DNA of 64,000 nucleotides, from contig JAACJM010000006.1 in NCBI GenBank assembly GCA_013368315.1, positions 496,001 through 560,000 on the forward strand, given 5' to 3'. Below are positions 11,969-21,991 of the stretch, in pieces. Each line of letters opens with the position of its first letter. Position 1 is the stretch's first letter. The DNA comes from Tetrapyrgos nigripes (lineage: Eukaryota; Basidiomycota; Agaricomycetes; Agaricales; Campanellaceae). The notes below the pieces were generated by a model. The model did no database searches, was not told the DNA's origin, and worked only from the letters and a program-made list of their open reading frames with translations. The position numbers and the translations under genes are program-made.

Positions 11969-12420
11969 TGAACTCCTGAAATGCATCTGCACAATCAGTC
12001 GTCATTGTGTTCCAGCAAACTATCATTACTGCCTGGAAGAGCCACATAGTATGATCCAAGACACTCTGTAGAACAGCAGGATCTTGACTCGGTGGAGAGT
12101 GTTTGTCTCCCCACAATGTCACGAGTGCAATGGGTAGATAGATGGTGCTGAGGGTCCTCCATTTGTCAGCTTTGAGAGTGCCTGCGTTGGCGTCACCATA
12201 TTCCTTAGGCACAGAGTTGACCCATGATGGGGTTGCGAGGGTGTCGTGGGTACTGGTAACAGGAAGGTTGTGGCTTGCGTGCATGGGTTGTTTCAATCTC
12301 TGCAAGAAGGATCAGACTGCAGGAAAAAAAGATTGAAGTATTATCTCACCCAATTGATCAGTATTGTGACAAGGCAAGACTTTGTATTTGCCTCTTTATG
12401 AAAAGGAAACTGGGTTTCGG
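11969..12420 (-). pseudogene. CACTA-like transposase, 5' part of the split gene
   Basis: The minus-strand frame (12305-11969) contains TLATPSWVNSVPKEYGDANA, GTLKADKWRTLSTIYLPIAL, VTLWGD and TDCADAFQEF. The LKAxxWRTxxxIYLPxALxxLWGD block is one I associate with large basidiomycete DNA-transposon transposases of Tnp2/CACTA type. The frame is cut exactly at the Gypsy-1 target duplication and resumes at 4490. A likely intron (GTGAGA... CCTGCAG) precedes it near 12310-12345, with a further coding-like stretch (NTKSCLVTILINW) to 12420. The N-terminal catalytic part is not visible. Confidence 0.45.
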
Positions 12421-12429
12421 GGTTCTTTG

Positions 12430-13095
12430 ACTTCGAATTCTGAGTGACTCACTTCAGGTAGAGATTGGCGACACCTCAGGCACCTACCCAACCAGACCTA
12501 GTTAGGTTGCTGAATCCTGTCATCTCAGCAGCCTATTAGGCCCCAAATACCAGGTTGGCAACCCAATGTGCCAAAGATATGGTATTTAAGTTGGTAGCTG
12601 CCTAGCACTCTCCAGGTAGCCAAGGATGGCACTACCTGGTAGCTTTGGTAGTGTCCTGGCAGCAACCATGTCTGTCACAATGTCACAGGGTGTCTGGGGT
12701 CCTTTTTTCTCTTTTTTTTTTATTTGCCATTTTGGCTCTATATGAGACAACAGAAAGAGGGTAAACTTCTGTAATTATCTACAAGGTGTTAAGTATTCTG
12801 GAAATCATCAATACAGCCCTACAAACACCTTTTTCTGGTAACTGGTGGAGCATGGTTCTGTACTGTAACTATACACTATGTATCATCACTAGTCTTCAAC
12901 TTTGACTGTTGCTGAAAGATTCAATAGTAACTCTTAATGACCGACTAGTTGACACAGAAACCTATTGTAAGATCTAGCTTTGCACAATGAACCTAGTGTG
13001 AATATTCATGAATATTCATGATAGGGGTCTCTGTTGATCTATCAGTACATTGTACTTTTTCTGCTGGAAATAGTGGCCTCATCAAGGATTTGATG
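12430..13095. other. Non-coding stretch with short repeats
   Basis: No gene seen. It contains repeated CAGGTAG/CTACCTGG motifs on both strands between about 12450 and 12670, an 18-bp T-rich run near 12700, and a direct repeat of TATTCATGAATATTCATGA near 13001. The CAGGTAG cluster could be the subterminal region of an unidentified DNA element. Confidence 0.3.
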
Positions 13096-13100
13096 GTAAT

Positions 13101-13590
13101 TGTCAAGGTTGCTGATACACTTAAGTAACCACCCAAGTCACACAATCAGAGAGTAGATACAAGATGATAGATTGAACAAGAGAGATATGAGTAGAGGAAA
13201 AGAGTAAGCTGACTAGGCTCTACACTGTGTAGTAGTAGTACAGAGGGGAGACAAAGTGAACGAACTAAAGGACTAACTAGAGTGTCAAGTGGTTTATATA
13301 GAAGAACAATGAATAAGTGATAGGAACAAGATAGGAGAAACAGGAGAAACATAGGACATAATGGAGAAATGTAGGGAAAAGATAGGAGAAAGATAAGATT
13401 GATTGAATGGAAGATTGATTGATGGTTATTATAAGGTTTGACAGGTTTTATAAAGTTCAAAGTCAGTAACACAAGGTTTATAAAGTTTAAAAGGGTTTAT
13501 CGAGGAAATGCAATAGATGAGTGATTGGAAAATGGGTTCGATAATGAAGTAGAAGAAGAAGGAGGACAAAGAATTGTAGCAGTTTGTAAG
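13101..13590 (-). repeat. Gypsy-2 3' LTR
   Basis: Reverse-oriented copy of the Gypsy-1 LTR: in element orientation it starts near ACAAACTGCTACAATTCTTT and ends GCAACCTTGACA. It is AT-shifted relative to Gypsy-1, and many differences are C to T or G to A. A candidate 5-bp target site on its outer side is GTAAT (13096-13100); its partner is lost with the 5' end. Confidence 0.75.
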
Positions 13591-16500
13591 TTGTGCTTTC
13601 GCCTGGAGCACACGTGTACTTCTCCAAATATCTTCGAAACTAGTTCCCATCAAGCATATTGTGGATCCTTTCCATATCAGGTTTGGTGGTCGATATGTGT
13701 TTGGATGTTCTTGATGGAAGGTTTCGATCATCTCTTTCAATTTCGTTAACCCTGAAGCTGGTTCCCATGAATTTTCAGAGTCCAAGTAGTCCAGCCATTT
13801 GACCAAATATTGTACTCCTCAATGATTCTTAGTTGGTTTCAAATCTAAAATCGCTTCTACGTCATACTCATTATCTTTGGGTAGTAACTCTGCTGGTTCC
13901 CCTGGATAGTTCACTCCATGAGCTTCAGTCTCTTTGTATGGTGATAATAATGAAGCATGGAATACTGGGTGAATTCGCCAGGTGTTTGGCAGTTTGAGAT
14001 GGTAATTAACTTCGCCAATTACGTCAGTGATTTCGAATAGTCCATGACAATGGTTAGCCAACTTAGCTTTTGGCCTAGTTGTCTTCAAATTCTTTCTGTC
14101 TAATAGTACCTTGTCCCCGACTTTAAATTTTACCCCTTCTTTTACATGATCCATATTTTGTCTCTTCATCAGCTCTGCTTTTAACTCTTCTTGCAGTACT
14201 TCTAAGTTTTGAAGGCGTTCTTCAACTTTTGGGACATGTGAAGAAGGATTGATGGATGGGAAGAGTCGAGGAAGATATCCATGAAGTAATTCGAAAGGTG
14301 ATTTCCCGGTAGCAGAGTGGGTTCAGGTGTTATGGCAAAACTCTGTGTATGGCAGGTATTTGACCCAGTCATCTTGTCGATAGTTACAGAAGGTTTGTAG
14401 GTATTGTTCAAGTTCTTGATTGAACCTTTCTGTCTCACCATCTGTTTGCGGGTGATAAGCCGTACTAAGAGCTGAGGTAATACCTAACTTAGCATATATT
14501 CCTCTCATAACTTGGCTAGCAAATTGAGGCCCTTGATCCGAAATCATTTTGTCCCATAGTCTATATTGTCACCATGTGTTGTTGAATAATACATCAATAT
14601 TCCCATTACTGTCGATATCCTTTCGGCATGGCAAAATTACTACGGTCTTGATTGATCAATCCACAGTTATGTGGATTGCATTGAAACCATCACATTCTGG
14701 AAGATCCATGATGAAATCAGTGGTGATCGTACCAAAAGGTCTTTCTAGAGTTTCATTTGGGACTAACGGTACGTGCGACGGATGATTTTGCGCCTTGGTC
14801 AATTGACAAGTAGCACATCCTTCGACATAGTCGCGCACAAATACTGACATACCGGACCACCAAAATTCCCTACTAATTAACTCATACATTTTGAATCAGC
14901 CTGGATTTCCTGCGATGAGACTATCATGATTCATCTTGACTATGTCTCTGCGTAATTCTTGATTGTAGGGGACATAAACTTTTCCTCGGAACAAAACAAT
15001 CCCATCTTCGTAATTCCATTCCTGTAGGTTCTTGACCTGCGAGCGTGGACCATTGTTTAAGATGACTTCAAGAGCACTCACAACTTCTTTGTCTTTCTTT
15101 GGACATTCCCTAATTTGTCTTCTCAGTTCAGCATCTCCGATTGCAGTCACTGATCCCAGTCTCATAGCTCAAATTCTGAAGAACTTGGGATCTAGTAATA
15201 CTCTATCCTTGTTATTGTCTTTGACCCCCTCTTTATGATCTCGCCTTCGAGAGAGAGGGTCACTTCGATTAAGGCTTCCCGGTTTATGGATAAGAACGAA
15301 GTTGAATCTGGTAAGAAATAGAGTCATTCTTGCTTGTCATCGGCTTAGTTTCTGAGAAGTAGTGAAGTATTCCAGATTTTTGTGGTCTGTGAGGATCTCG
15401 ATAGTATGTGGTGCACCTTCAAGATAGTGTCGCCAAGCCTCCAATGCCCATATGATCGCTAGTAACTCTTTATCGTGAATGTCGTAGTTTCGTTCAGTTT
15501 CAGATAACAATTTTGATAGGTAAGCGACTGGATGCCACTCGTCATCTGATCCCTTCTGTGACAGGATACCTCCAGTGGCATAATTGGATATGGTTTTAAA
15601 ATGATCAGGCATTAAAAGGACTGGTGAAGAAGTAAACGCATCTTTGAGTGCCTGAAAAGCTTTTTCTGCATCCACAGACCATTTCCACGGTTCATCCTTC
15701 TTTGTAAGATCGAAAAGTGGTCGAGCGACTTTAGAAAAGTTATGTATAAATCGACGATAAAAGTTCCCGAATCCTAGGAATGATTGAACATCCTTGACAT
15801 TTCGAGTAACGCCTTTAACTTTGACAGGATCCATTGCCAATGTGTTATGGGATACGATAAGACCTAGGAACTCTACTGAGCTGGCTTCGAAGGTGCATTT
15901 TTCTGGTTTGGCGTAAAGGTCATTCTCTTGGAGTCGTGCGAGCACTTGTTTGACTATTTGCTGATGTTCTTCTAGGGTCTCCGTGAAGATCAAGATGTTG
16001 TCCATGTAGATAACCACCTTTCTGGAATCGATGAGATCCTTAAAAAGAGTGTTCATCATTGCCTGGAACATTGCAGGAGAGTTCATAAGACCAAAGAACA
16101 TCACTGTTGGTTTGAAAAGTCCTCTATTTGTTTTAAATGCAGCTTTCCATTCATCTCCTTCTTTTATCCACACATTGTTATATCCCCATTGAAAGTTGAT
16201 TTTTTGAGAAAACTCGTGCTCCTTTAAGTTTGTCCACTAATTCTGATATGAGTGGTGAAGGGTATTCATTCTTAACAGTTCCTTTATTTAAGGCCTGATA
16301 GTCCTGCACAGGGTATAGCTTTCTGTCTTTCTTTTTGACAAAGAAGGGACTCGCCATAGGAGACTTCAACAGTCTTATATACTTCTTCTCTAAGTTCTCA
16401 TCAATGAAGTTGTCAAGTTCCTTTTGTTCGTTAGGAGACAAGGGATAGGTTTTGCAAGGGCAAGGTTCAAAATCCGGTTTTAGGTCGATGGCATGATCCC

Positions 16501-17510
16501 ATTCACCACGTCTTGGTAGTTGTTCTGAAGTTTGTTTATTAAAAACTGGTAAAAACTGATGATATTGGGGTGGAATCTTATCTGTGAGTGGTATGTCCTC
16601 TTTCATCTTTTGGGCTGATTCTGCCAGTTCTTGAGCTTTTGTAAATCCCACATGAATAGGTATTTCCGTATCTGATATCACATATTCTTCTTCCTTTTCG
16701 AACAGACTTCTAACACTTCCTGTTCCCCCAATCAAACTCTTCTTCAGTAAAAATAGCCATAGATTCTGAGGAACGGTGAAAGGATTGAATTGGAACTCGA
16801 CGACGTCGACCTGCCACTTTTGGCTGTGCAATCAGTTTGAACCGTCTGATTGGTTCTGACCATTTCACTTGGTAATCCTTGTGATTGGTTCGCGGATTGA
16901 CAATGGTAGATTTGGGATATTTGGGTTTGGTGCATAGGTTAAGGACGGGGGGTTGTTCCAAAATACAGGTTTCGGGACATCTGACCATATTCACTTTAGA
17001 AAATAATCAATCCACCTCTGGATTGTGCTCTTCCAACCAATGGGTACCAAGGATTACATCATGATCTCCAATGTCCGTAACATAGAATTCAGCCATCTCT
17101 TCATGATACAATCTTTTGTTTTGAGAGTAGATACATAGTTTTTGAATAGTATAATGGCATACCCATCCCATGGTGTTTTCGGAACTGTTGACATTTTGTA
17201 CAGGGAAAGGGTTTTTGATAGGAAGGAGGGTTAAATGGTTTTCTTGTGCAAAACAGCTATTGATAATAATGCCTTCTGCACCACTGTCTATTAAAGCTTC
17301 TGCGTCAATTTTTCTACTGGTGATTTTGCCAATAAGTTCGGTTTTAAGTGTTATCGAAGGTACCTGTCGGTTACGAGTGACTGCCGACATTCTTAATTCT
17401 GAAGGAAAGGTATGTTCATGAAATGGGTTTAAAACATGATATCGATTGTTCTTATATTGTCTGGTGTACTGTACAACAACTCCTGACGATGTAGCAGGGG
17501 AGTATTTCAA
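13429..17510 (-). pseudogene. Gypsy-2 protease-RT-RNase H-integrase-chromodomain
   Basis: Protease 17510-17007 (ALIDSGAEGIIIN; GDHDVILGTHWLEEHNPE). RT from 16831: a one-base insertion near 16178 shifts the frame just before the WGYNN block; the next frame (16173-15337) holds the catalytic YMDNIL (Asp to Asn in the second position of YMDD), the LGLIVSHN block and RNase H. Integrase in pieces 15165-14202 with ATCQLTKAQNHPSH, ISDQGPQFAS and YHPQTDGETERFNQELEQYL. Chromodomain near 13850-13740 (GVQYLVKWLDYLDSENSWEP), the histone-mark reader that targets such elements to heterochromatin. Stops include TGA at 15337-15339 (shared with Gypsy-1) and at 13819-13821, preceded by CAT, where the family has Arg-Arg. 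Clearly dead. Confidence 0.9.
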
Positions 17511-17528
17511 AAATCCAACTTTGACATA

Positions 17529-17743
17529 CAGTGGGTCAAAAAATTGTCCACATGTTTCGCATTTTTGGAAAGATTGCCAATTTAAGCAATACTGAGTAGA
17601 GATATTAAAATGTGGTCAGTGATGGGCAGAAAGCCCTTGATAAACGCTACAATATTCTGTCTGTTTTGTCTTATTTGGCTTAAAACTCATGGAGATATGA
17701 CTGATTTAAAATGGTATGTCATTTGGACAATTTTTTGACATGC
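17529..17743 (+). repeat. Tc1 left terminal inverted repeat
   Basis: About 215 bp. The outer motif GTCAAAAAATTGTCCACATG is repeated in the opposite orientation at the inner edge (GGACAATTTTTTGACATG, about 17725-17745). Transposase-binding sites at both edges of long repeats are known for Tc1 relatives with IR/DR ends, though there the inner copy is direct. Confidence 0.85.
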
Positions 17744-17768
17744 AAGTGAAAATACAGAAAGTGCTAGC

Positions 17769-18785
17769 TCAGTACTTGGTATGCCCTCCTTTGGCCTTCA
17801 ACACAGCCTCAATCCTTCTAGGCATGCTCCTGATCAATTTCTGACAATCTTCTTCTGTGATTTCATCCCACTTTTCAGCTGCTCTGTCCCATATTTCCCA
17901 AACTCCAGAGGGTGCTGTGTCATATCCATTGAGCTTGTGTTTGAGGGTTGTCCAGAGGTGTTCAATGGGGTTCAGGTCAGGAGATTGAGCAGGCCAGCTC
18001 ATGCAATGGATGTTGTTGTCTTCAAACCACTTGGTGGCCAGTTTTGACTTGTGTTTAGGATCATTGTCTTGCTGAAAAATGGCCACCTCTGGATCAACAC
18101 CCAAAATATCCATGCTCTCCAGAAGGTTGTTCTCCAAAATGTCCACATACTGCTCTGCATTCATCCTGCCCTCCACCTCTGCCATGTTTCCAACTCCTTC
18201 CCACCCCATACATCCCCACACCATGATATTTCCTCCTCCAAATTTGACTGTTTCCACCACATTTCTCTCTCCCAAGGATTCACCCTTCCTCCCCCACACA
18301 TACTGCTGTCCATCTGACCCATATCGATTGATTTTAGTCTCATCTGACCAAATAACCCTTTTCCAGTCATCCACAGTCCAGTTTCTGTACTTCTGTGCAA
18401 AGTTTAAACGAGCCTTCCTGTGAGCTGCAGTGAGTTTGGGCTTCTTCTTCGTTTTAGATGTGTCCACATCATGCCTGAGAAGGGAATTTCGAATGGTTTG
18501 GGTGGAGACAGGTTGGTCAAGGAGGGGATTGATGTTTCTGGCCACTTCTGTAGCATTTTCAGCTTTGCCAGTGTTGATTTGTTGGATAGCAGCACGTTCA
18601 TCAGTGGTAGACAGCTTTCTAGGACGCCCTGCTTGATGGTTCTCCTTGTCAGGATACATCTCTTTGGCCAGAGAAGCAATCTTTGACTTGGATACCCCAG
18701 TTTTAGCAGAGATTTCCCTGGATGAAGCAGAAGTTTGGAGGAGAGAGAGGATATTGTCTTTCTGGGTGGATGTGATGGGTCTCAT
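17769..18785 (-). CDS. Tc1 transposase (DD34E)
   Basis: Cuts and pastes the element at TA sites in the nucleus. I chose the Met at 18785 (MRPITSTQKDNILSLLQ); the frame is open 30 codons further, but those lie outside the usual N-terminus. 338 residues, typical for Tc1. The N-terminal half has two helix-turn-helix segments (SSREISAKTGVSKSKIASLA and VSTQTIRNSLLRHDVD) with the linker GRPRKLS, the AT-hook-like GRPR box. Catalytic triad: WSDETK, FQQDNDPKHKS and NPIEHLW; exactly 34 residues separate the second Asp from the Glu. No stop or frameshift, so the protein could be active, unlike the gypsy elements on both sides. Confidence 0.92.
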   Translation of the reverse strand: MRPITSTQKDNILSLLQTSASSREISAKTGVSKSKIASLAKEMYPDKENHQAGRPRKLSTTDERAAIQQINTGKAENATEVARNINPLLDQPVSTQTIRNSLLRHDVDTSKTKKKPKLTAAHRKARLNFAQKYRNWTVDDWKRVIWSDETKINRYGSDGQQYVWGRKGESLGERNVVETVKFGGGNIMVWGCMGWEGVGNMAEVEGRMNAEQYVDILENNLLESMDILGVDPEVAIFQQDNDPKHKSKLATKWFEDNNIHCMSWPAQSPDLNPIEHLWTTLKHKLNGYDTAPSGVWEIWDRAAEKWDEITEEDCQKLIRSMPRRIEAVLKAKGGHTKY

Positions 18786-18946
18786 GATTTGATGAGGGCT
18801 ATAGAACAACTGGATGCCCTTATATATGGTCCAGCTGGCAGCTATGATATCATTATGATGTAGCCATTGCATCATTGTACAACTCCACTTATGATGTCAT
18901 CTATGAGACATCACATAGTTACAATACTGATTTTGAAGTGGCAACT

Positions 18947-19155
18947 CAAAAAATTGTCCAAATGACATACCATTTTAAATCAATCATATCTCCATGAGTT
19001 TTGAGCCAAATAGGACAAATAAAACAGATTATTGTAGCTCTTATCAAGGGCGTTCTGCCCATCACTGACCACATTTCAATATCTCTACTCAGTATTGCTT
19101 AAATTGGCAATCTTTCCAAAAATGCGAAACATGTGGACAATTTTTTGACCCACTG
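18947..19155 (-). repeat. Tc1 right terminal inverted repeat
   Basis: Mirror copy of the left repeat, with the inner motif CAAAAAATTGTCCAAATGAC near 18951 and the outer end GACCCACTG at 19155. It differs from the left copy by scattered substitutions (for example AAGGGCG against AAAGCCC in the centre), so the element is not brand new. Confidence 0.85.
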
Positions 19156-19157
19156 TA

Positions 19158-20080
19158 TTTATGAAGAGCTAATATGCAGGTTCGGATGTATTCCGGTATT
19201 GTCAATGGATGGTGGCCTGGAATTCCAGAAGGAGGTTAGAGAACTTTTGAAGACACTGTACAATTGCAAGATAGTTGTGTCAACCGCTTATCATCCTCAA
19301 GGCAACGGCGTCGTCGAAAGAGCGCATATACCCCTGGTCGAAGCCCTCGTTAAGGCCTCAGGTGACGCAATAGGAAGATGGTCGAAGCTTCTAACCGCCG
19401 CTTTATTTGCTATACGTATAACGGTTTCTAGGTCTACTGGGTACGCTCCTTACTTTCTTCTCTCTCTTTTGATTTTGCAGAGTCTACGTGGCAGACTCTA
19501 GACTGGGACAAGGTTCTCTCTACTACTGATCTGTTGGCTCTTAGGATTCTACAGCTAGAACAACGAGATCCGAAGCTTCGAGAAGCTTATCAGAAGGTAC
19601 GACAGTCAAGGCAGCGAGCTATCAACGACGTTGCAAAGAAACATGGCTTCAAGTATGACTTCCACGACTACGAGGAAGGCATTTACATATGGTTACGGGA
19701 ATCTCAGTTGGAAAACGTGCATGGAAATAAAGGAGACTGGACTTATTCGGGACCATACGTCATCCATGAGAAGAGGGATAACGGGTCTTATGTTCTGAGG
19801 GAGCTGGATGGGATGATAATGAAAGGACACATTAACGTTCAACGTCTATGACTTTTCTATTTTCAACCAGGGCATCAAACTCTCCGATCTAGAATTCCAA
19901 CCAGACCGAAGCCCAGGCAGCAGAACGCTAAGTCTATCGAGATTTCCTATTCTACCTCGTTTAACTCGGCAGAAGCACTGATCAAGTCTAATTATTACAG
20001 TTCATGTATCGAAGCAATCCGGACAGGCAAGTCCCATTCGGGAGGAATCTACGCAGTCGTTCCTTTCAAGGAAAACTAGC
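19158..20080 (+). pseudogene. Gypsy-3 integrase C-terminal half
   Basis: Opens abruptly next to the Tc1 element inside an integrase core: EELICRFGCIPVLSMDGG holds the second catalytic Asp, and AYHPQGNGVVERAH holds the Glu. It continues to RSTGYAPYFLL, then after a small deletion and frame change to STWQTLDWDKVLSTTDLLAL, a Lys/Arg-rich stretch, GPYVIHEKRDNGSYVLRELD and HINVQRL (19851), the usual C-terminus of a non-chromodomain gypsy lineage common in basidiomycetes. A further frame to about 20080 (GKSHSGGIYAVVPFKEN) continues the 3' tail. This family differs from Gypsy-1/2. RT, RNase H and gag are absent. Confidence 0.8.
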
Positions 20081-20196
20081 TGAGTACTTATCCTTAACCT
20101 TATTTATAACTAGTGGTCGCATGCATTCTTTCGTTTCTTTCCCTTCCTTCTCTTTGAAAGTTTCCTTCTCTCCTCCATCTCTATTACTCTGCATCA

Positions 20197-20640
20197 ATGG
20201 CACCAGACCTTCATTTGTATATGGATGACAAGTACATCATAGTGTCTACTGACCAGGGGGACCGCTTGATCCTTCTTCCGAGGGTACAGCGGGATAATAC
20301 TTTTGCTTACGCATGTTCGGGGTGCGCTTTCGCCTATAACTCTCATGTCTTTTCGTCTTCATCATCCGATTTCATTCTGAACACTTTACAATTTCCTTAT
20401 CCTTACTCCTGTTATCCTTATCTTCCTGTTCCTGTTTCTTCATTCGGGTGAGAACCTGAGGCGTTTGATTTTTCTGCTCCACTTCCAATGGTTGAGCACC
20501 CTCCTTTTACAGATCGTGATCTTCCCTTCACTGTTTCTAGGTTGCCAATGGGAATGCCGTATTCTGTGGGGAATTGGGAATGGAAAAGAAGGTTGTTGTG
20601 AAACTTGCGGGGCTCAACATGAAGGATACGATAATAGGCT
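20197..20640 (+). pseudogene. Unrecognised frame downstream of Gypsy-3 pol
   Basis: Starts MAPDLHLYMDDKYIIVSTDQ and runs 84 codons to a TGA; the same frame then continues as coding-like sequence (AFDFSAPLPMVEHPPFTDRD, LPFTVSRLPMG) to another stop near 20600. The MDD here is not in an RT context. It is followed by non-coding sequence and then by the 296-codon frame at 21992, which may be the continuation of the same accessory gene. No known domain recognised. Confidence 0.35.
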
Positions 20641-20644
20641 GGCT

Positions 20645-21985
20645 AGTGGATAATGCTAATAGCTTCGAAGATCGAAGCTAACAACACCAAAAACACACAA
20701 ACACCAATCCTGCTATATAATGCGAGGTGATCCAAAGTGGCAGAACACTCATATAACTTGTGTAGCTTAAAGGTAAACAGCTCTAGAACCGATTGGGGAA
20801 CAATAGGGGTTCAACAATAACAATGGTTGACTTTGAGATAAACACAATAAGAGGCCAATTGCCTAGATCTTCAATAACACAATGAGGCCAATATGACTAA
20901 GTTCAATAAACACAATATGGGGCCAATATGCCAATGCAATCACAACAATCTTTGTCTTAGGGTGAACTAATGTTCGAGTCTTTAAAGTTTTCGGTTTTTG
21001 TAGAAATTCCTATTGATATAAAGCTGGCCTGGGCAAGCGAGAGACCTAATCTTCTCTCAAGAGTTATCCAGAATCCGCAGCAATACACGCAAGTACTAAT
21101 CTCTTTTCTAGCTACGAGTACTTCGTCCTTTTATACTCTAGAGGTCCTAGAACTGTACAGTAGCTAATATTATTTAAAGTCCGCAATATTATATAGTGAA
21201 ACACGAGAAATTGAATGAAAGTAACTAAGGAGAGAGATACACGAACAGTATTTACATGAATCGTCTAATCAGAATATGTACAGAGTCCTCGCGAGAGGGC
21301 CAGGGTATATGTAGCACATGCTAGCTTCTTGGTAATGGAGGTCTAGAGCGGTACTCGTACCAGTAACCTCATTGGGTATCACATGCGAACCTCTTCCAAT
21401 GCTTGTGAGCGGTCTTTCATAGGTTCCGATATCTCCATCCCTACTAGAGTCCTCTAGAGGGCCTTAGTAAGTCTCTAGATCCGTCGGAACTATCTTCTTT
21501 GGTGTCTTTAGGAGGGGTGAGGTAGATCTTGATCATTTGGCAGCATCACGACGATCTTAGCTTTAGCTTGAGTAGATCTAACCAGGTTCGCGAACTATCG
21601 GAATGTCTCCAGGATACTTTGCGAAGGCACCTATCCGAGGTTTCTCCTTGTTATCATTCATCTCCTTTAGTCTTGTATCTTATCTTCTTGAGTCTATGTC
21701 ACATTGGTAATCCCATGGATCGTGAATAGAGGTAACGCATACTTATACTGCTCGCGAGGTGGCTACTCGTGAACAAGTGCCTTGGGTATGTACGTATAAA
21801 CGTATATGAGCAGTCTAGTACTCGAACATCGAACTTAGTAGCTTGAGGGACTTATGTACCATCCTCTCGAGGCTACTTATCCTTATTTCGTATCGCGCTC
21901 GCGAACGTTGCCTCTAGAATCACTTTAACTGATAGATTGGGCTCGCTTCAGTCCTTATTCCCTAGTAAACAGACATAATATATCT
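20645..21985. other. Non-coding insertion-like stretch
   Basis: No coding sequence. It begins with a palindrome (GCTTCGAAGATCGAAGC, about 20661-20677) and contains repeated motifs of the form CACAATRxGGCCAATxTGxC between about 20845 and 20940, then an AT-rich segment with many TCTAGA-like sites. It separates two coding-like pieces and may be an LTR or a solo LTR of another element, but I could not find a convincing target duplication. Confidence 0.3.
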
Positions 21986-21991
21986 GTATAC

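Larger units (their letters stand above)
13101..17526 (-). mobile_element. Gypsy-2, 5'-truncated chromovirus LTR retrotransposon
   Basis: Same family as Gypsy-1, opposite strand. From right to left: protease, RT, RNase H, integrase, chromodomain and 3' LTR (13590-13101), which ends TGTCAAGG in plus orientation. The 5' LTR and most of gag are missing: homology stops at 17526, where the Tc1 element begins. With Gypsy-1 it forms a roughly 4-kb inverted pair around a 1.1-kb centre. Confidence 0.85.
17529..19155 (-). mobile_element. Tc1-type DNA transposon
   Basis: Flanked by TA on both sides (17527-17528, 19156-19157). Starts and ends with the inverted repeat CAGTGGGTCAAAAAATTGTC; the inverted repeats are long, about 210 bp (17529 to about 17743 and about 18947-19155), with few differences. 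It contains one intact transposase gene, so it may be autonomous. It sits between fragments of two different gypsy elements, neither of which continues on the other side. Confidence 0.92.

Noticed and set aside
18051..18686. Plus-strand and frame-shifted frames over the Tc1 gene
   Set aside because: Shadows of the intact minus-strand transposase; antisense frames share no domain.
20197..20451. YMDD-type reverse transcriptase motif in MAPDLHLYMDDKY
   Set aside because: No other RT block surrounds it and it lies at the N-terminus of the frame; coincidence.
20645..21985. Solo LTR of a new element
   Set aside because: I could not find TG/CA ends with a 5-bp duplication; kept as an unexplained stretch.
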